From assembly GCF_036170895.1 (NCBI RefSeq), contig NZ_CP108036.1, forward strand, positions 310,001 to 374,000: a stretch of DNA of 64,000 bases. The letters run 5' to 3'. The translations under genes and the position numbers were made by a program. The notes under the pieces were generated by a model, which did no database searches, was not told the DNA's origin, and worked only from the letters and a program-made list of their open reading frames with translations. The DNA comes from Streptomyces erythrochromogenes (GTDB lineage Bacteria; Actinomycetota; Actinomycetes; Streptomycetales; Streptomycetaceae). Shown here one piece after another: positions 18,300-26,882 of this stretch (the stretch's first letter is position 1; each line of letters starts with the position of its first letter).

Positions 18300-18980
18300 T
18301 CAATGCTCATTGTTTTTAGAAGCTTCGACCACCACGCAGCACTCCCCCGGCCTGGCGTCCATGCGGGCGCGGACCGGACCGTCGGTACCGATCAGCCCTT
18401 CCAGCAGCGCGAGGTTCATGCCGCAGACGAGCGGCGGGAAGCGTTCGGCGACGGCATGGAACGGGCAGTTGCGCATGCGGACGACGGCCCCTTGGCCGGT
18501 CTCGCTCCCCTCCCCCTGTTCCAGGTGCGGTTCGTAGCCGCGGGCGGCCAGCAGCTCCACGGCCTCGTCGAGCCCGCCGCAGGGCGCCGCCGCACCGCGC
18601 AGGGACTCGCCCCTGCGGCGCGCGGCAACGCAGAGCCCGGCGTCCAGTCCGGCCTGCTCGGCGGCCTCGGCGAGCAGCTCGGCGGCGGTGCGGTAGTCGC
18701 GGGCGGGCAGCGAAACCGACCGCTCGACCCGCGCCCGCGTGTACACCTTGGCCGGCCGGCCGGCCCCCGGCCCCGACCGTCCCGTCAGGCGGCGACTACC
18801 GCTCTCCAGCAGCCCCGCCCCGGTCAGCCGGTCCAGGTGGTGCGCGGCGAGCGTACGCGCCACTCCGACAGCCTCGGCGGCCTCGTTGCGGCCGACCTCG
18901 CGCCCCTGAGCAGCCACGTACTCGTACAGTCGGCGGCGCACCGGATCCTGCAGCACCGCGATCGCGTCGATGTCCGTCAC
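18300..18980 (-). CDS. ArsR/SufR-like winged-helix regulator with C-terminal cysteines
   Basis: A 226-residue regulator. The N-terminal winged helix (about residues 5-75) holds VRRRLYEYVAAQGREVGRNE and AHHLDRLTGAGLLE. The C-terminal half has cysteines in APCGGLDEA, MRNCPFHAVAERFPPLVCGM and GECCVVVEA, an arrangement like that of SufR, which binds an iron-sulfur cluster. It precedes and probably controls the DUF3291 gene. A CAACC-CA-GGTTG inverted repeat lies about 20 bases before its start. The cluster is inferred, not shown. Confidence 0.8.
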   Translation of the reverse strand: MTDIDAIAVLQDPVRRRLYEYVAAQGREVGRNEAAEAVGVARTLAAHHLDRLTGAGLLESGSRRLTGRSGPGAGRPAKVYTRARVERSVSLPARDYRTAAELLAEAAEQAGLDAGLCVAARRRGESLRGAAAPCGGLDEAVELLAARGYEPHLEQGEGSETGQGAVVRMRNCPFHAVAERFPPLVCGMNLALLEGLIGTDGPVRARMDARPGECCVVVEASKNNEH

Positions 18981-18996
18981 CCGGCCATTCTAGAAA

Positions 18997-19008
18997 CAAC
19001 CCAGGTTG
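18997..19008. promoter_or_regulatory. Short inverted repeat upstream of the ArsR/SufR-like gene
   Basis: CAACC and GGTTG arms around CA lie 17-28 bases before the regulator start, inside an AT-richer stretch with TTCTAG. It resembles SufR-type CAAC...GTTG sites, but the spacing is four bases rather than the six I remember for Streptomyces SufR. Confidence 0.3.
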
Positions 19009-19143
19009 GAGATAGAAGGGCCCGAAAGCGGCGTACGGCACCGCGCACCATGCCTCCGGACCCTCCGGAGGGCCCATGAGATCCGGAGACGGCGACGGAG
19101 CGACCGCGGCCGATCGGGACCTGCTGCCCCTCGGCGGCCTCTG

Positions 19144-19838
19144 TCAGCCGCCGCGGAGGCCCCACTCGTCGCGGCCGTCGTAGACGTGGGCCTCCAGGCA
19201 TCGAGGTGCGTCAAGGGCGACGGCCTCTCCTCGGTAGACGGCGACGAGCGAGTCCCTCCCCCGCCACCAGTTGTCGGCCAGACCCTGCACTTCAGGCACC
19301 GGCTCGTACCCGTCCAGGTCCAGACGCTCGACGGCGTCGTCGCCGGTGATCCTCGTGACGGTCTTGGCCCAGCGTCTCGCGTGGGCGGCCAGTGCCGGCG
19401 ATTCCACCCAACCGTTCACGCCGGCGTGAAGGGGCGTCCAGCGGCCGGCGCCGATCCCGAAGGCTCACTCGGGGCCGATCATGAACCCGTAGGCCATGGA
19501 CACCCGGCAGGGCCCGGCCCCGAACGCCCAGCCCTGCGCGGACGCCCCTTCGGGACAGTCGGCGTCCAGGATGCGCGGGCCACCCTCGTAGAACGGGGCC
19601 GGGGGTAGGGCGAGGCCGCCCCCAGTGGTCCTGGAAGGCCTGCGCCCGGTCGATCGGCACAGCGGGGATCCCGCGTCCGATCCACACGTCGCGGTGACGA
19701 CGGATGTCCGCCGCCGGGACCCGTATGGCCGTCGGTCTCCACGAACAGCAGGGCTCTGCGGGTCAGTCCGTCGGGCGCGATCGGGATCGGATTCGGGTTC
19801 GGGGTCGGGATCGGTGATGCGGAGTTGCCCGCCGTCAC
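19144..19838 (-). pseudogene. Decayed hypothetical gene with two frame changes and one internal stop
   Basis: The ancestral protein of about 230 residues can be followed through three pieces. LTRRALLFVETDGH ends near 19724, then VPAADIRRHRDVWIGRGIP ends in a G5 run (19619-19623 on the plus strand), then GLALPPAPFYEGGPRILDAD. In the third frame a TGA at 19465-19467 stands where the context GPE-stop-AFGIGAGRW suggests a Trp codon. After it the same frame stays open with good codon use: WVESPALAAHARRWAKTVTR to DEWGLRGG. I do not know the family. Its GTG start overlaps the stop of the DUF2199 gene, so it was once the second gene of that operon. Confidence 0.65.
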
Positions 19839-20359
19839 GCCTGCGTGCTGTCGCCGGAGTGGAGCACGGCCGCCGCGATCTCCCGCACGCGGTCCAGGGT
19901 GATCCCCGTGCGCTGTTCCACTGCGAGGGGGTGGTCGGTGGGTTCGAGCTCGACGTAGGGACGCTCACCGACGGGGCGGGTGTGGACGTGGGTCTTGAGG
20001 TTGAGGGTCGTGGCCGAGTAGACCGGCAGTTCGGTGGTGAGCCAGCCGAAGTACGGCTTCTCGCCCTCGCGGCCGGGCCTGTCCCACAGGTCCGCCGCCC
20101 GGGAGAAGTTCTCGCGGCTGAGCGAGACCCAGACGCCCCACGAGAACACGTCGTCGCTGCCGATGACCGGTATCTCGATCAGGCCCTTGACGAAGTAGTG
20201 CCGACCCCGGACCACGCACTGCTCGGGCGAGAGCAGGCAGTCTTCCGCATCGGCGAAGGCCGCATCCCACACGGCAGGTGCCTCGGCCGTGTAGTTCATC
20301 GGCAGCTCGGGGTGGTGGGCCCCGCAGCACGAGCAGGCGAACCCGACATCACTGGTCAT
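19835..20359 (-). CDS. DUF2199 protein
   Basis: A 174-residue DUF2199 protein. It opens with a zinc-ribbon-like CSCCGAHH, followed by HYFVKGLIEIPVIGSDDVFSWGVWVSLSREN and YFGWLTTELPVYSATTLNLKTH, all typical of the family. The function is unknown. ATG 20359 is chosen because homology starts there; a longer open frame upstream has no family character. The decayed gene follows with a 4-base overlap. Confidence 0.85.
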   Translation of the reverse strand: MTSDVGFACSCCGAHHPELPMNYTAEAPAVWDAAFADAEDCLLSPEQCVVRGRHYFVKGLIEIPVIGSDDVFSWGVWVSLSRENFSRAADLWDRPGREGEKPYFGWLTTELPVYSATTLNLKTHVHTRPVGERPYVELEPTDHPLAVEQRTGITLDRVREIAAAVLHSGDSTQA

Positions 20360-20571
20360 GGCCCTGGAGCCTACTGACCGGCTCCGACATCGCGCCGGGC
20401 GGGATCCCCTCCCGTCCACCTGCCCCGCGGGCCGCACCCGGGCTGTACCCGAGTGGCTCCGTTCGCGTCGAGCGTGACGTTTCTGCCGAAAGATGAAGAT
20501 CACCCCGCGCGCCTTTGCGTGGGGAAGGGTCGTGGGGTCGGTCGGTTGCGTTGACGTGCGTGGAGGTACCC

Positions 20572-21891
20572 GTGGGCCTGGACCTGAGCCGTGTGATGCG
20601 TTCTTCGCCGTACTGGCCGGTTATCAGTCACCCGACGCTGCGGCGGGTCCTCCCGGGGTTCGCCGTCTCGTCCCTGGGGGACGGCATGGCCGTGGTGGCC
20701 GTGAGCTGGCTGGCGATCGAGCTGGCGCCGGCTGCGGACCGCGGGTTCTGGGTGGCGCTCGCGGCGGCCGCCTACACCCTGTCCGGGGCGGTGGGCGCTC
20801 TGTTGCTCGGCCGCTTCCTCCGCCACCGCCGACCCAGTCAACTGGCCGGCTGGGACGCGGCGTTGCGCGCGGGCGCGCTGGGGGCCGTCCCGGTGCTGCA
20901 CGCCTTCGGCGCACTCGGCATCGAGGGGTACGTCGCGCTGCTGGCGGTCTCCTCCGCACTGCATTCCTGGGGGCAGGCGGGTGTCTACACGCTGATCGCC
21001 AGGGTGCTGCCGGACCGCGATCACCTGGCGGGCAACGCCGTGCTGTCGGGTGTGGGAGCGATCTCCACGGTGCTGGGGCCGCCGCTGGCGACGCTGCTGA
21101 TCGTGTTCGGGGGCCCGGCAGCGGTGCTGGCCGTGGACGCAGCGACGTTCGTCGTCCTCGCACTCACCTTCCTGGTCGGGGTCCCCCGGGACGCGGTCCC
21201 GGAGCCGAAGGACGACACGGCCTCGCGGACGGCCGGTTTCGCGGTGATCCGGCGCGTTCCGGCGCTGTCCGGCCTCCTCGCGCTGAGCTTCATGTTCTTC
21301 TTCCTCTTCGGCCCGGTGTACGTGGCGCTCCCGCTGCACGTCTCGGACGACCTGGGTGCCTCGGCCGGCCTGTTGGCGGTGTACTACACGGCCTTCGGCA
21401 TCGGCGCCGTACTGGGCTCGGTGCTCACCGGCTTCCTCGGCCGGTGGCGGATGTGGCCGACGACGGTCGGCATCGTCATCGGCTTCGGTGCACTGATGCT
21501 CCCCCTGGGCCTGGGTGCCCCGACGGCCGTGTCGGTCGTCTGCTTCGGGGCGGCCGGACTGCTCTGGCCGCCCTACTCCTCGCTGTCGACCACCCTTTTC
21601 CAGCGCTCCGCGCCCGGTGCTCTGCTGCCGCAGGCCCTGGCGGCGAGTTCCGCGGTACGGGTGCTGTCGGTGCCCCTCGGCACCGCGCTCGGGGGGCCGC
21701 TGGTGGCCGGTTTCGGCGCGGCAGGGGCGCTGCGCCTGTCCGGTGCGGGCATCGCGCTGGTGGGCCTGGTCGCCGCCGCCGCGCTGGCCCTGCGGACCGC
21801 GCGGACGCGCCACGAACCGCCGACGGGCCCCGCGGAGCCGGCCTGCGCGGAGCCGCCGGCGGGGACGGGCTGGGAGGCGGGGCGGCCGTAG
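20572..21891 (+). CDS. MFS transporter, MFS_3 (EntS/macrolide exporter) type
   Basis: A 439-residue major facilitator with about twelve membrane helices. Motifs include VLPGFAVSSLGDGMAVVAVS in helix 1, LLLGRFLRHRRPSQLAGWDA in the 2-3 loop and NAVLSGVGAISTVLGPPLA in helix 5. The GTG at 20572 is chosen because GGAGG lies five bases before it. This group exports siderophores or drugs; the substrate here is unknown. No regulator is adjacent. Confidence 0.82.
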   Translation: MGLDLSRVMRSSPYWPVISHPTLRRVLPGFAVSSLGDGMAVVAVSWLAIELAPAADRGFWVALAAAAYTLSGAVGALLLGRFLRHRRPSQLAGWDAALRAGALGAVPVLHAFGALGIEGYVALLAVSSALHSWGQAGVYTLIARVLPDRDHLAGNAVLSGVGAISTVLGPPLATLLIVFGGPAAVLAVDAATFVVLALTFLVGVPRDAVPEPKDDTASRTAGFAVIRRVPALSGLLALSFMFFFLFGPVYVALPLHVSDDLGASAGLLAVYYTAFGIGAVLGSVLTGFLGRWRMWPTTVGIVIGFGALMLPLGLGAPTAVSVVCFGAAGLLWPPYSSLSTTLFQRSAPGALLPQALAASSAVRVLSVPLGTALGGPLVAGFGAAGALRLSGAGIALVGLVAAAALALRTARTRHEPPTGPAEPACAEPPAGTGWEAGRP

Positions 21892-22104
21892 GCGGGCGGG
21901 CGGGCGCCCGGCCGCGCCCGCTGCAACGGGCTGAGCACGGCGTCCGGCATCGCGCGGCCGCGGCAGTGCTCGCGAAGGTCATCGATGCCCGGCAGAGCCC
22001 GGGCTGCATCGTGTGCGGTCACGCGACCGTTCCAGCGCACCCCGCTGGCAGGTCACCACGCAGGTGGGTCGCGGGTTCGGCGGCGCGGGTGGTCGCGCGC
22101 AAAA

Positions 22105-22120
22105 TCGAACACGTGTTGGA
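22105..22120. promoter_or_regulatory. LexA/SOS-box-like palindrome
   Basis: TCGAACACGTGTTGGA contains GAAC-ACGT-GTTG, one base away from the actinobacterial and Bacillus LexA consensus GAAC-N4-GTTC. It lies 9-24 bases before the start of a small gene, where LexA would block transcription. Confidence 0.45.
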
Positions 22121-22128
22121 ATAGGAGG

Positions 22129-22377
22129 GTGAGGCCTTCACTCCGGTTCCCCGATGACCTGGTCGCGCTCCAAGAGGCGTGGCTGCGTACGTACGCCGAA
22201 CTCGCGCAGGTGCCCGCCGAGGGCGGGACCACCGCGTTGCGGCGTCGGCTGATCGCCCTGTCCGGCCGCTTGTGCGCCCATCCCCACTGGACCGCTCCCG
22301 CGGGCTGGCGCGCCGGCGGCGTCGAGCTGCGGCGGGCCGCCCGCAGCCGGGCTCGGGCAGGGCGGGAGGCGGCCTGA
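22129..22377 (+). CDS. Small conserved hypothetical protein behind an SOS-box-like site
   Basis: An 82-residue basic protein, FPDDLVALQEAWLRTYAELA then TTALRRRLIALSGRLCAHPHW and ending ELRRAARSRARAGREAA. I recall similar small proteins in many Streptomyces genomes without a function. The GTG at 22129 is the only start that fits, although AGGAGG directly touches it; the spacing is unusually short. A LexA-box-like palindrome lies just upstream. DNA damage control is inferred. Confidence 0.6.
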   Translation: MRPSLRFPDDLVALQEAWLRTYAELAQVPAEGGTTALRRRLIALSGRLCAHPHWTAPAGWRAGGVELRRAARSRARAGREAA

Positions 22378-22504
22378 CGGCAGGCCGCCCGGGCACCTTC
22401 TGCACCCGTTCGGGCGAAAGATCCGGCGAGACCCTGCCGCCCACCCCCCGACGCGGGCCATGGTCTGTCCGTAGACGGGGAACTCGGACGAAGGGTGTGG
22501 AGCG

Positions 22505-22957
22505 TTGTACCTGAGGCGCATCGGAACGATCTTGGCCGCAGCCGCACTGACCGTGCTGGCCGTCCCGGCCATCGCCGACGCCGCGGCGATCGCCTGCGGC
22601 GGCGGGACGTCGACCGGCCGGGTGGCCGTCAACGGGTGCATCAGCGCCGAGCGCGGATCCGCCGGAAGGTTCCCCACGCGCGAGATCACGGCGTACATCA
22701 AGGCGCGCAACACCGGGTCCAAGGGACTCAACGTCGCCTATGAGGCCTTCTTCCGCGTCGTCGACGGCGGTCACTGGGAGAAGCTGGGCAGCGGACGCAC
22801 CTACGTCCGCGCCGGCGAGTCCGTCGGCCCGCTCGAAGTAGGGAGCAGCACCCGGGTGTGCGGCCCCGTGAAGGTCGAGATCCGCGTGCACGCGAAGGCC
22901 GACGGTGCCGCCTGGAGCGGCTGGTCTCCCGCAGCGACGCGGCAGTGCCAGACCTGA
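22505..22957 (+). CDS. Secreted hypothetical protein
   Basis: A 150-residue exported protein read from TTG. The signal peptide MYLRRIGTILAAAALTVLAV ends PAIADA-AA. The mature domain of about 125 residues is beta-rich with four cysteines, in AIACGGG, VNGCISAE, TRVCGPVKVEI and RQCQT, so two disulfides are likely. EITAYIKARNTGSKGLNV is the best-kept part. The family is not recognised. GGAG lies very close to the TTG. Confidence 0.7.
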   Translation: MYLRRIGTILAAAALTVLAVPAIADAAAIACGGGTSTGRVAVNGCISAERGSAGRFPTREITAYIKARNTGSKGLNVAYEAFFRVVDGGHWEKLGSGRTYVRAGESVGPLEVGSSTRVCGPVKVEIRVHAKADGAAWSGWSPAATRQCQT

Positions 22958-23009
22958 GTGCAGGGCCAGACCTGCGCGAGGGCCTGCCCCTTCCTGAAGG
23001 CGGCACGCC

Positions 23010-23639
23010 TCAGCCGCGCCACATCGGCCACAGGGTCGGCCCGCCGCCCGGGAGGCGGATCTCACCGGTGACGCGGAAGCCCAGCCCCTCGTAGAAGGGG
23101 ATGTTGGTGATGTTGCTGGACTCCAGGTAGGCGGGTTGCCCGAGCCGGTCGCACTCGGTCAGCTGTTGGCGCAGCAGTGCCGAGCCGACCCCCCTCCCCT
23201 GGAGTCCCCGGTCCGTCCCCACCGTCGGCAGGTACCAGTGCGGCGTGTCCGGATGGGCCTCGTGCATGGCGTTCTGGACCTCCCCGGCCCGCGGCATCCC
23301 ACGGAGGCCGAAGACGCGCGCGTACTCGGGCAGCGTCGCCAGTTCCCGTACCGCGGAGGCCTTCCAGCGCCCGGGCCCCGACCAGAGCGCCGCGCCCAGC
23401 AGCCGCCCGTCGCCCGTCGCGGCGACCCGGACGCCGCCCGGGCGCGGCCGCTGTTGGCGCTGGGCCAGCCGGAAGTAGCGGGCGATCCTGCGTTCCCGGT
23501 CGACGGCGGGGACCATCCACGCCATGACCGGGTCGTCGGCGAAGGCGCGGACCAGGAGCGCGGCGATCGCTGCGGACTCGGTGGGCCGGGCGGGCCGGAT
23601 GCCGTAGCCGGCCAACGGCTCTGCTGGGAGTCTGCTCAT
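23010..23639 (-). CDS. GNAT-family N-acetyltransferase
   Basis: A 209-residue acetyltransferase. Acetyl-CoA is bound at the motif VGTDRGLQGRGVGSALL. The sequence YLESSNITNIPFYEGLGFRV near the C-terminus is typical for the group that resembles puromycin N-acetyltransferase-like GNATs. ATG 23639 starts MSRLPAEPLAGYGIRPA. The acceptor substrate is unknown. It stands alone. Confidence 0.88.
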   Translation of the reverse strand: MSRLPAEPLAGYGIRPARPTESAAIAALLVRAFADDPVMAWMVPAVDRERRIARYFRLAQRQQRPRPGGVRVAATGDGRLLGAALWSGPGRWKASAVRELATLPEYARVFGLRGMPRAGEVQNAMHEAHPDTPHWYLPTVGTDRGLQGRGVGSALLRQQLTECDRLGQPAYLESSNITNIPFYEGLGFRVTGEIRLPGGGPTLWPMWRG

Positions 23640-23751
23640 GGGATCACGGTAGGCAGCCGGACCGGGCCGCCCCGCCCGTACGGCGGTGGACACGCCGTAC
23701 GAGCCACCCGCTCCGCGTGGAGCGATCGCCCCGTGCGGAGGGCGGCAGACG

Positions 23752-24405
23752 TCAGACGTGGTGGTCCGTCATGTGGGCGTACGACACCCGGGCGAGGGCG
23801 GCGAGGGTCTCCGGTATCGCCTCGGGCACGAGAGTGCGGAACGACCGGGCGAAGGCGGCGGACCGTGTGCTCAGCGTCCGTGCCTCCAGCGCCTGGGTCA
23901 GGCGGGGGATCACTTCGTAGTGGCAGTCGGGGTGTTCGGCCTCGATGAAGGCCAGCAGGCTCTCCTCGTACGAGCCGTACTCGCCGTCGTACGCCCAGGA
24001 GTCCAGCCCGAGCAGCAGGGGGAACCGGGCCCGTACCTCCCAGGCCGCCAGCGGGACCTCCTCGTACGCCGCGGGCCCCTGCCGGTCCGCGAGCCGTAGC
24101 AGCGCCGCCAGTTCGGTCATGAACTCGGGTACGGGTCCGGTCCCGGCGGCCGCGGTCCATGCCCGGCGGGCGTCCTGCGGGCACGTGGCGAAGAACTCCT
24201 CGCTGAACGTCGTGGCCAGATGGTCCAGCCGGGAGGCGAGGGTCTGGGCGGTGTCCCGCCAGGTCACGTCCCAGTGGTGGTCGGTCCGGGTGATCCGCGC
24301 GAGCCGCAGCACCTCCCACTCCAGCGCGTCGGGTCCGCCCGCCGCGAGCCCGACGAGGTGTGCGATCGGGCCGCTGGTGTAGACGCCCTCAGGATGCAGT
24401 GCCAC
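23752..24405 (-). CDS. Hypothetical protein
   Basis: A 217-residue soluble protein of unknown function, mostly helical with many acidic residues. It starts at GTG 24405 behind GGGGGAG and reads HPEGVYTSGPIAHLVGLAAG. Conserved-looking stretches are TFSEEFFATCPQDARRAWTA and LDSWAYDGEYGSYEESLLAF. A longer frame upstream is not family-like. It has no signal peptide or membrane segment. Confidence 0.6.
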   Translation of the reverse strand: MALHPEGVYTSGPIAHLVGLAAGGPDALEWEVLRLARITRTDHHWDVTWRDTAQTLASRLDHLATTFSEEFFATCPQDARRAWTAAAGTGPVPEFMTELAALLRLADRQGPAAYEEVPLAAWEVRARFPLLLGLDSWAYDGEYGSYEESLLAFIEAEHPDCHYEVIPRLTQALEARTLSTRSAAFARSFRTLVPEAIPETLAALARVSYAHMTDHHV

Positions 24406-24602
24406 CGCTCCCCCTTCCCCTTCGTGGTCCACGGCCCATCCAACCGCCCCGCGGTGGCCGCCGTTGAGGCGGGTGGGGTCAGTGAGGTGGGCGGTACGAC
24501 GGCGGCCGGTCGGGGAGAGTCCGGCGGCCGTTCGGTGTGTCGGCGCGGCGCGTACGGCCGGGCTCCCTTGAATGGGCAGCCTCCTACGGAAACGGGCACC
24601 GT

Positions 24603-25421
24603 ATGACCCTCCCCGCACCGCACCAGGCATCAGCACCGGAACCGGCACCGGAAGCGGCACCCGCCTCGGCCCGGTACACCCGCCGCTCGGTCCTCACGGG
24701 CGCCTTCGCCCTGGCCACCGCGGCGGCACTGCCCGTCGCCGCGGCCGGGCGCGCGTACGCGGCCGCCGGGCCGAACATCATCGGCTGCGCCGCCTGGGGC
24801 GCGCGGCCCGCGTCCGAGCCCGTCGTCGTCCTCGCCAACCGCCCCGAGCGGATCGTCGTCCACCACACGGCGACGGCGAACGTGACGGACTACTCGAAGC
24901 AGCGCGCCTTCGCCCTGGCCAAGGCCATCCAGACGTACCACATGGACGCGCAGGGCTGGATCGACACCGGGCAGCACTTCACCATCAGCCGTGGCGCCTT
25001 CGTGATGGAGGGCCGCCACCACAGCCTCGCGGAGCTGAACACCGGCAGGCGCCAGGTGCGCGCGGCGCACTGCGTCGGGCAGAACACGGTGTCGATCGGC
25101 ATCGAGAACGAGGGCACCTACACCTCGCAGACCCCGCCCGCGGCGCAGTTCGCGGCGCTGGCCGACCTGTGCGCCCACATCTGCAGCCAGTACGGCCTGC
25201 CCGCGTCGGAGATCTACGGCCACCGCGACTTCAACGCCACGTCCTGCCCCGGCGACCGCCTGTACGCCCTGCTGCCGACCCTCCGCAGGGACGTCGCCAC
25301 CCGCCTCGGCACGCCCTTGTCGGAACCGGAGGAGGATCCGGTGTGGGACCTGGTCCGCCAGGCCACCGGACGGCCGGCCGCCACGTTCGGGGAGTACCTG
25401 CCTGCGGGACTGCTGTCCTGA
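24603..25421 (+). CDS. Tat-exported peptidoglycan amidase (Amidase_2/PGRP)
   Basis: A 272-residue N-acetylmuramoyl-L-alanine amidase. The Tat signal has YTRRSVLTGAFALATAAALP and ends with RAYA-AA. The zinc ligands are in RIVVHHTATAN, near the start of the domain, and in IYGHRDFNATSCPGDRLYAL near its end. The domain looks complete. It would cut the amide between muramic acid and the stem peptide outside the cell. A short C-terminal tail (WDLVRQATGRPAATFGEY) is of unknown use. Confidence 0.9.
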   Translation: MTLPAPHQASAPEPAPEAAPASARYTRRSVLTGAFALATAAALPVAAAGRAYAAAGPNIIGCAAWGARPASEPVVVLANRPERIVVHHTATANVTDYSKQRAFALAKAIQTYHMDAQGWIDTGQHFTISRGAFVMEGRHHSLAELNTGRRQVRAAHCVGQNTVSIGIENEGTYTSQTPPAAQFAALADLCAHICSQYGLPASEIYGHRDFNATSCPGDRLYALLPTLRRDVATRLGTPLSEPEEDPVWDLVRQATGRPAATFGEYLPAGLLS

Positions 25422-25518
25422 CGGAGCGTCTCGTACCACGTGTGCGCCGCCCGTGCCCTCGACCCCGGACGGTCCCGACGGCCCCGACGGCCTCGACGGC
25501 TCCGTCCGGTTCGGGCCG

Positions 25519-26158
25519 TCACATGTACCCCTCGCGCAGGGCGTACGCCACGGCATGGGCCCGATTGCGCGGGTGCAGGCGGGTGGTGCGCCCGTGCATC
25601 ACGTTCTTCACGGTGCGCTCCGAGTAGGCCAGCTTCCCCGCGATCTCCTCGGTGCTCAGCCCGTCGGCGGCCAGCCGCAGCACGTCGACCTCGCGCTGTA
25701 CGAGGCCGGAGGCCGGGCTGCCCGGCAGCCCCTCGGCGCTGCGCTGCATGCCGCCCACCTGGGTGATCAGCCGGGCGATCAGGTCCGAGGGCAGGTCGCC
25801 GTCGCCCCGGGCAGCCGCGCGGACCGCCTGGAGGAGCCGGTCCTCGGTCGCCACCCGCCGCCAGACGATGGCGCGGACCCCGCGTTCGACGACCTGGAGC
25901 AGGTCCGCCTCCCGCAGGGCCCGCGCAACGAGGACCACCCGGGTCCCCTCGGTGCGCGTGAGCCGCCGCAGACGCGACAGCGTCGTCTCGTCCAGCGCGT
26001 CGACGAGCAGGACCGCGAACCGTCCCCGGGCGTCCGGCCATCTCCTCGACGAGCTCGACCTCGGGCTGCCGGCGCAACTGGCCGGTCGCTCCGGCGAAGG
26101 AGAGCGGATCCGATGCGTGGACCTCGACCGGGATCCTGGCGCGGGCACTCAGAGCCAT
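25519..26158 (-). CDS. LuxR-family regulator with receiver-like domain, frame broken by one extra base
   Basis: The N-terminus MALSARARIPVEVHASDPLS to LVEEM is read in one frame. From DARGRFAVLLVDALDETTLS to the stop the next frame is used. One surplus base near 26034-26040 separates them; without it a protein of about 212 residues results. The C-terminal LuxR helix-turn-helix is complete: LVQREVDVLRLAADGLSTEE and IAGKLAYSERTVKNVMHG. The N-terminal domain looks like a receiver, with LLVDAL in the place of the acceptor strand. It is divergent to the remnant of a large LuxR-type regulator. Confidence 0.7.
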
Positions 26159-26253
26159 GACCGAACATCCTTAAGTGAGCGGAGCGCGTGCAACACGCCG
26201 AACGAGCTTCGAGAATCGTCCTGTTGCGGTCGGCCCGCCGACACTCGTGGCTC

Positions 26254-26289
26254 ACCACGAGATCAACCACGAGATCGACCACCAGATCG
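26254..26289 (+). repeat. Three 12-bp direct repeats in a short ORF upstream of the LAL remnant
   Basis: ACCACGAGATCA, ACCACGAGATCG and ACCACCAGATCG follow one another without gaps. They lie in a GTG-started frame of 18 codons (26247-26303) that reads VAHHEINHEIDHQIARSV. Its TGA stop overlaps the ATG at 26303 as TGATG. It could be a coupled leader peptide or a duplicated operator half-site. Confidence 0.5.
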
Positions 26290-26302
26290 CCAGGAGCGTG
26301 TG

Positions 26303-26730
26303 ATGGCGTCCCTTTTAGAACGTGCAGACGCACTCGCCCTGCTGGCCTCCGAGGCGCAGCGCGCCCGGGCGGGCTCCGGGCGGCCGCTGTTGTTCCGCGG
26401 GCCCACGGGAACGGGCCGCAGCGCGCTCCCGAGGGCACCCTGACCCCGGATGTGCTGCGCGTCCGCGGCGCCCGCAGCGGCTCCGCCCCGCTCACCGGCG
26501 AGTCCGCCCTGACCGGCAGCGAACGCCGTGTCCCCGCACCGGCCGCGGACCGCCGGACCAACGCCGAGATCTCGGACGCGGACCTCCTGCACCTGGCAAG
26601 ACGCACCCTGGAGACCCATCTGACCAGCACCTACCGCAAGCTCGGCATACAGCGCCGCGCGGATCTGGCCGGTGTGATGACCGCCACCGCCTCATCGCAT
26701 CGGGGGCCAGACCGGTACGGCACGCCCTGA
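26303..26730 (+). pseudogene. Remnant of a large ATP-binding LuxR (LAL) regulator with the middle deleted
   Basis: The first 44 codons read MASLLERADALALLASEAQR and end with a Walker A-like LLFRGPTGTGRSAL, then a stop follows at once. In another frame, from about 26440, the C-terminus of the same protein type appears: SALTGSERRVPAPAADRRTN and LARRTLETHLTSTYRKLGIQ, the LuxR helix-turn-helix. LAL regulators are normally about 900 residues, so roughly 750 codons between the ATPase start and the HTH are missing. The junction is near 26430-26440. It is almost certainly inactive. Confidence 0.75.
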
Positions 26731-26882
26731 CGCCACGCCGGCGCCACGACCTGCGCGCCTGTCCGGCGAACGAACACCTGCCGGCCTTCGTCCACGGGGC
26801 TGTACGCGCCCGTCGGCCCGGATAGCGTCGGGGCGGGTGGCCCGTGCCGAGGTCCGCCCGCGCACCCGAAGGCAGGAACGAG

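Noticed and set aside
18997..19008. A definite SufR operator
   Set aside because: The CAAC and GTTG halves are four rather than six bases apart and the regulator has not been shown to be SufR; kept only as a weak site.
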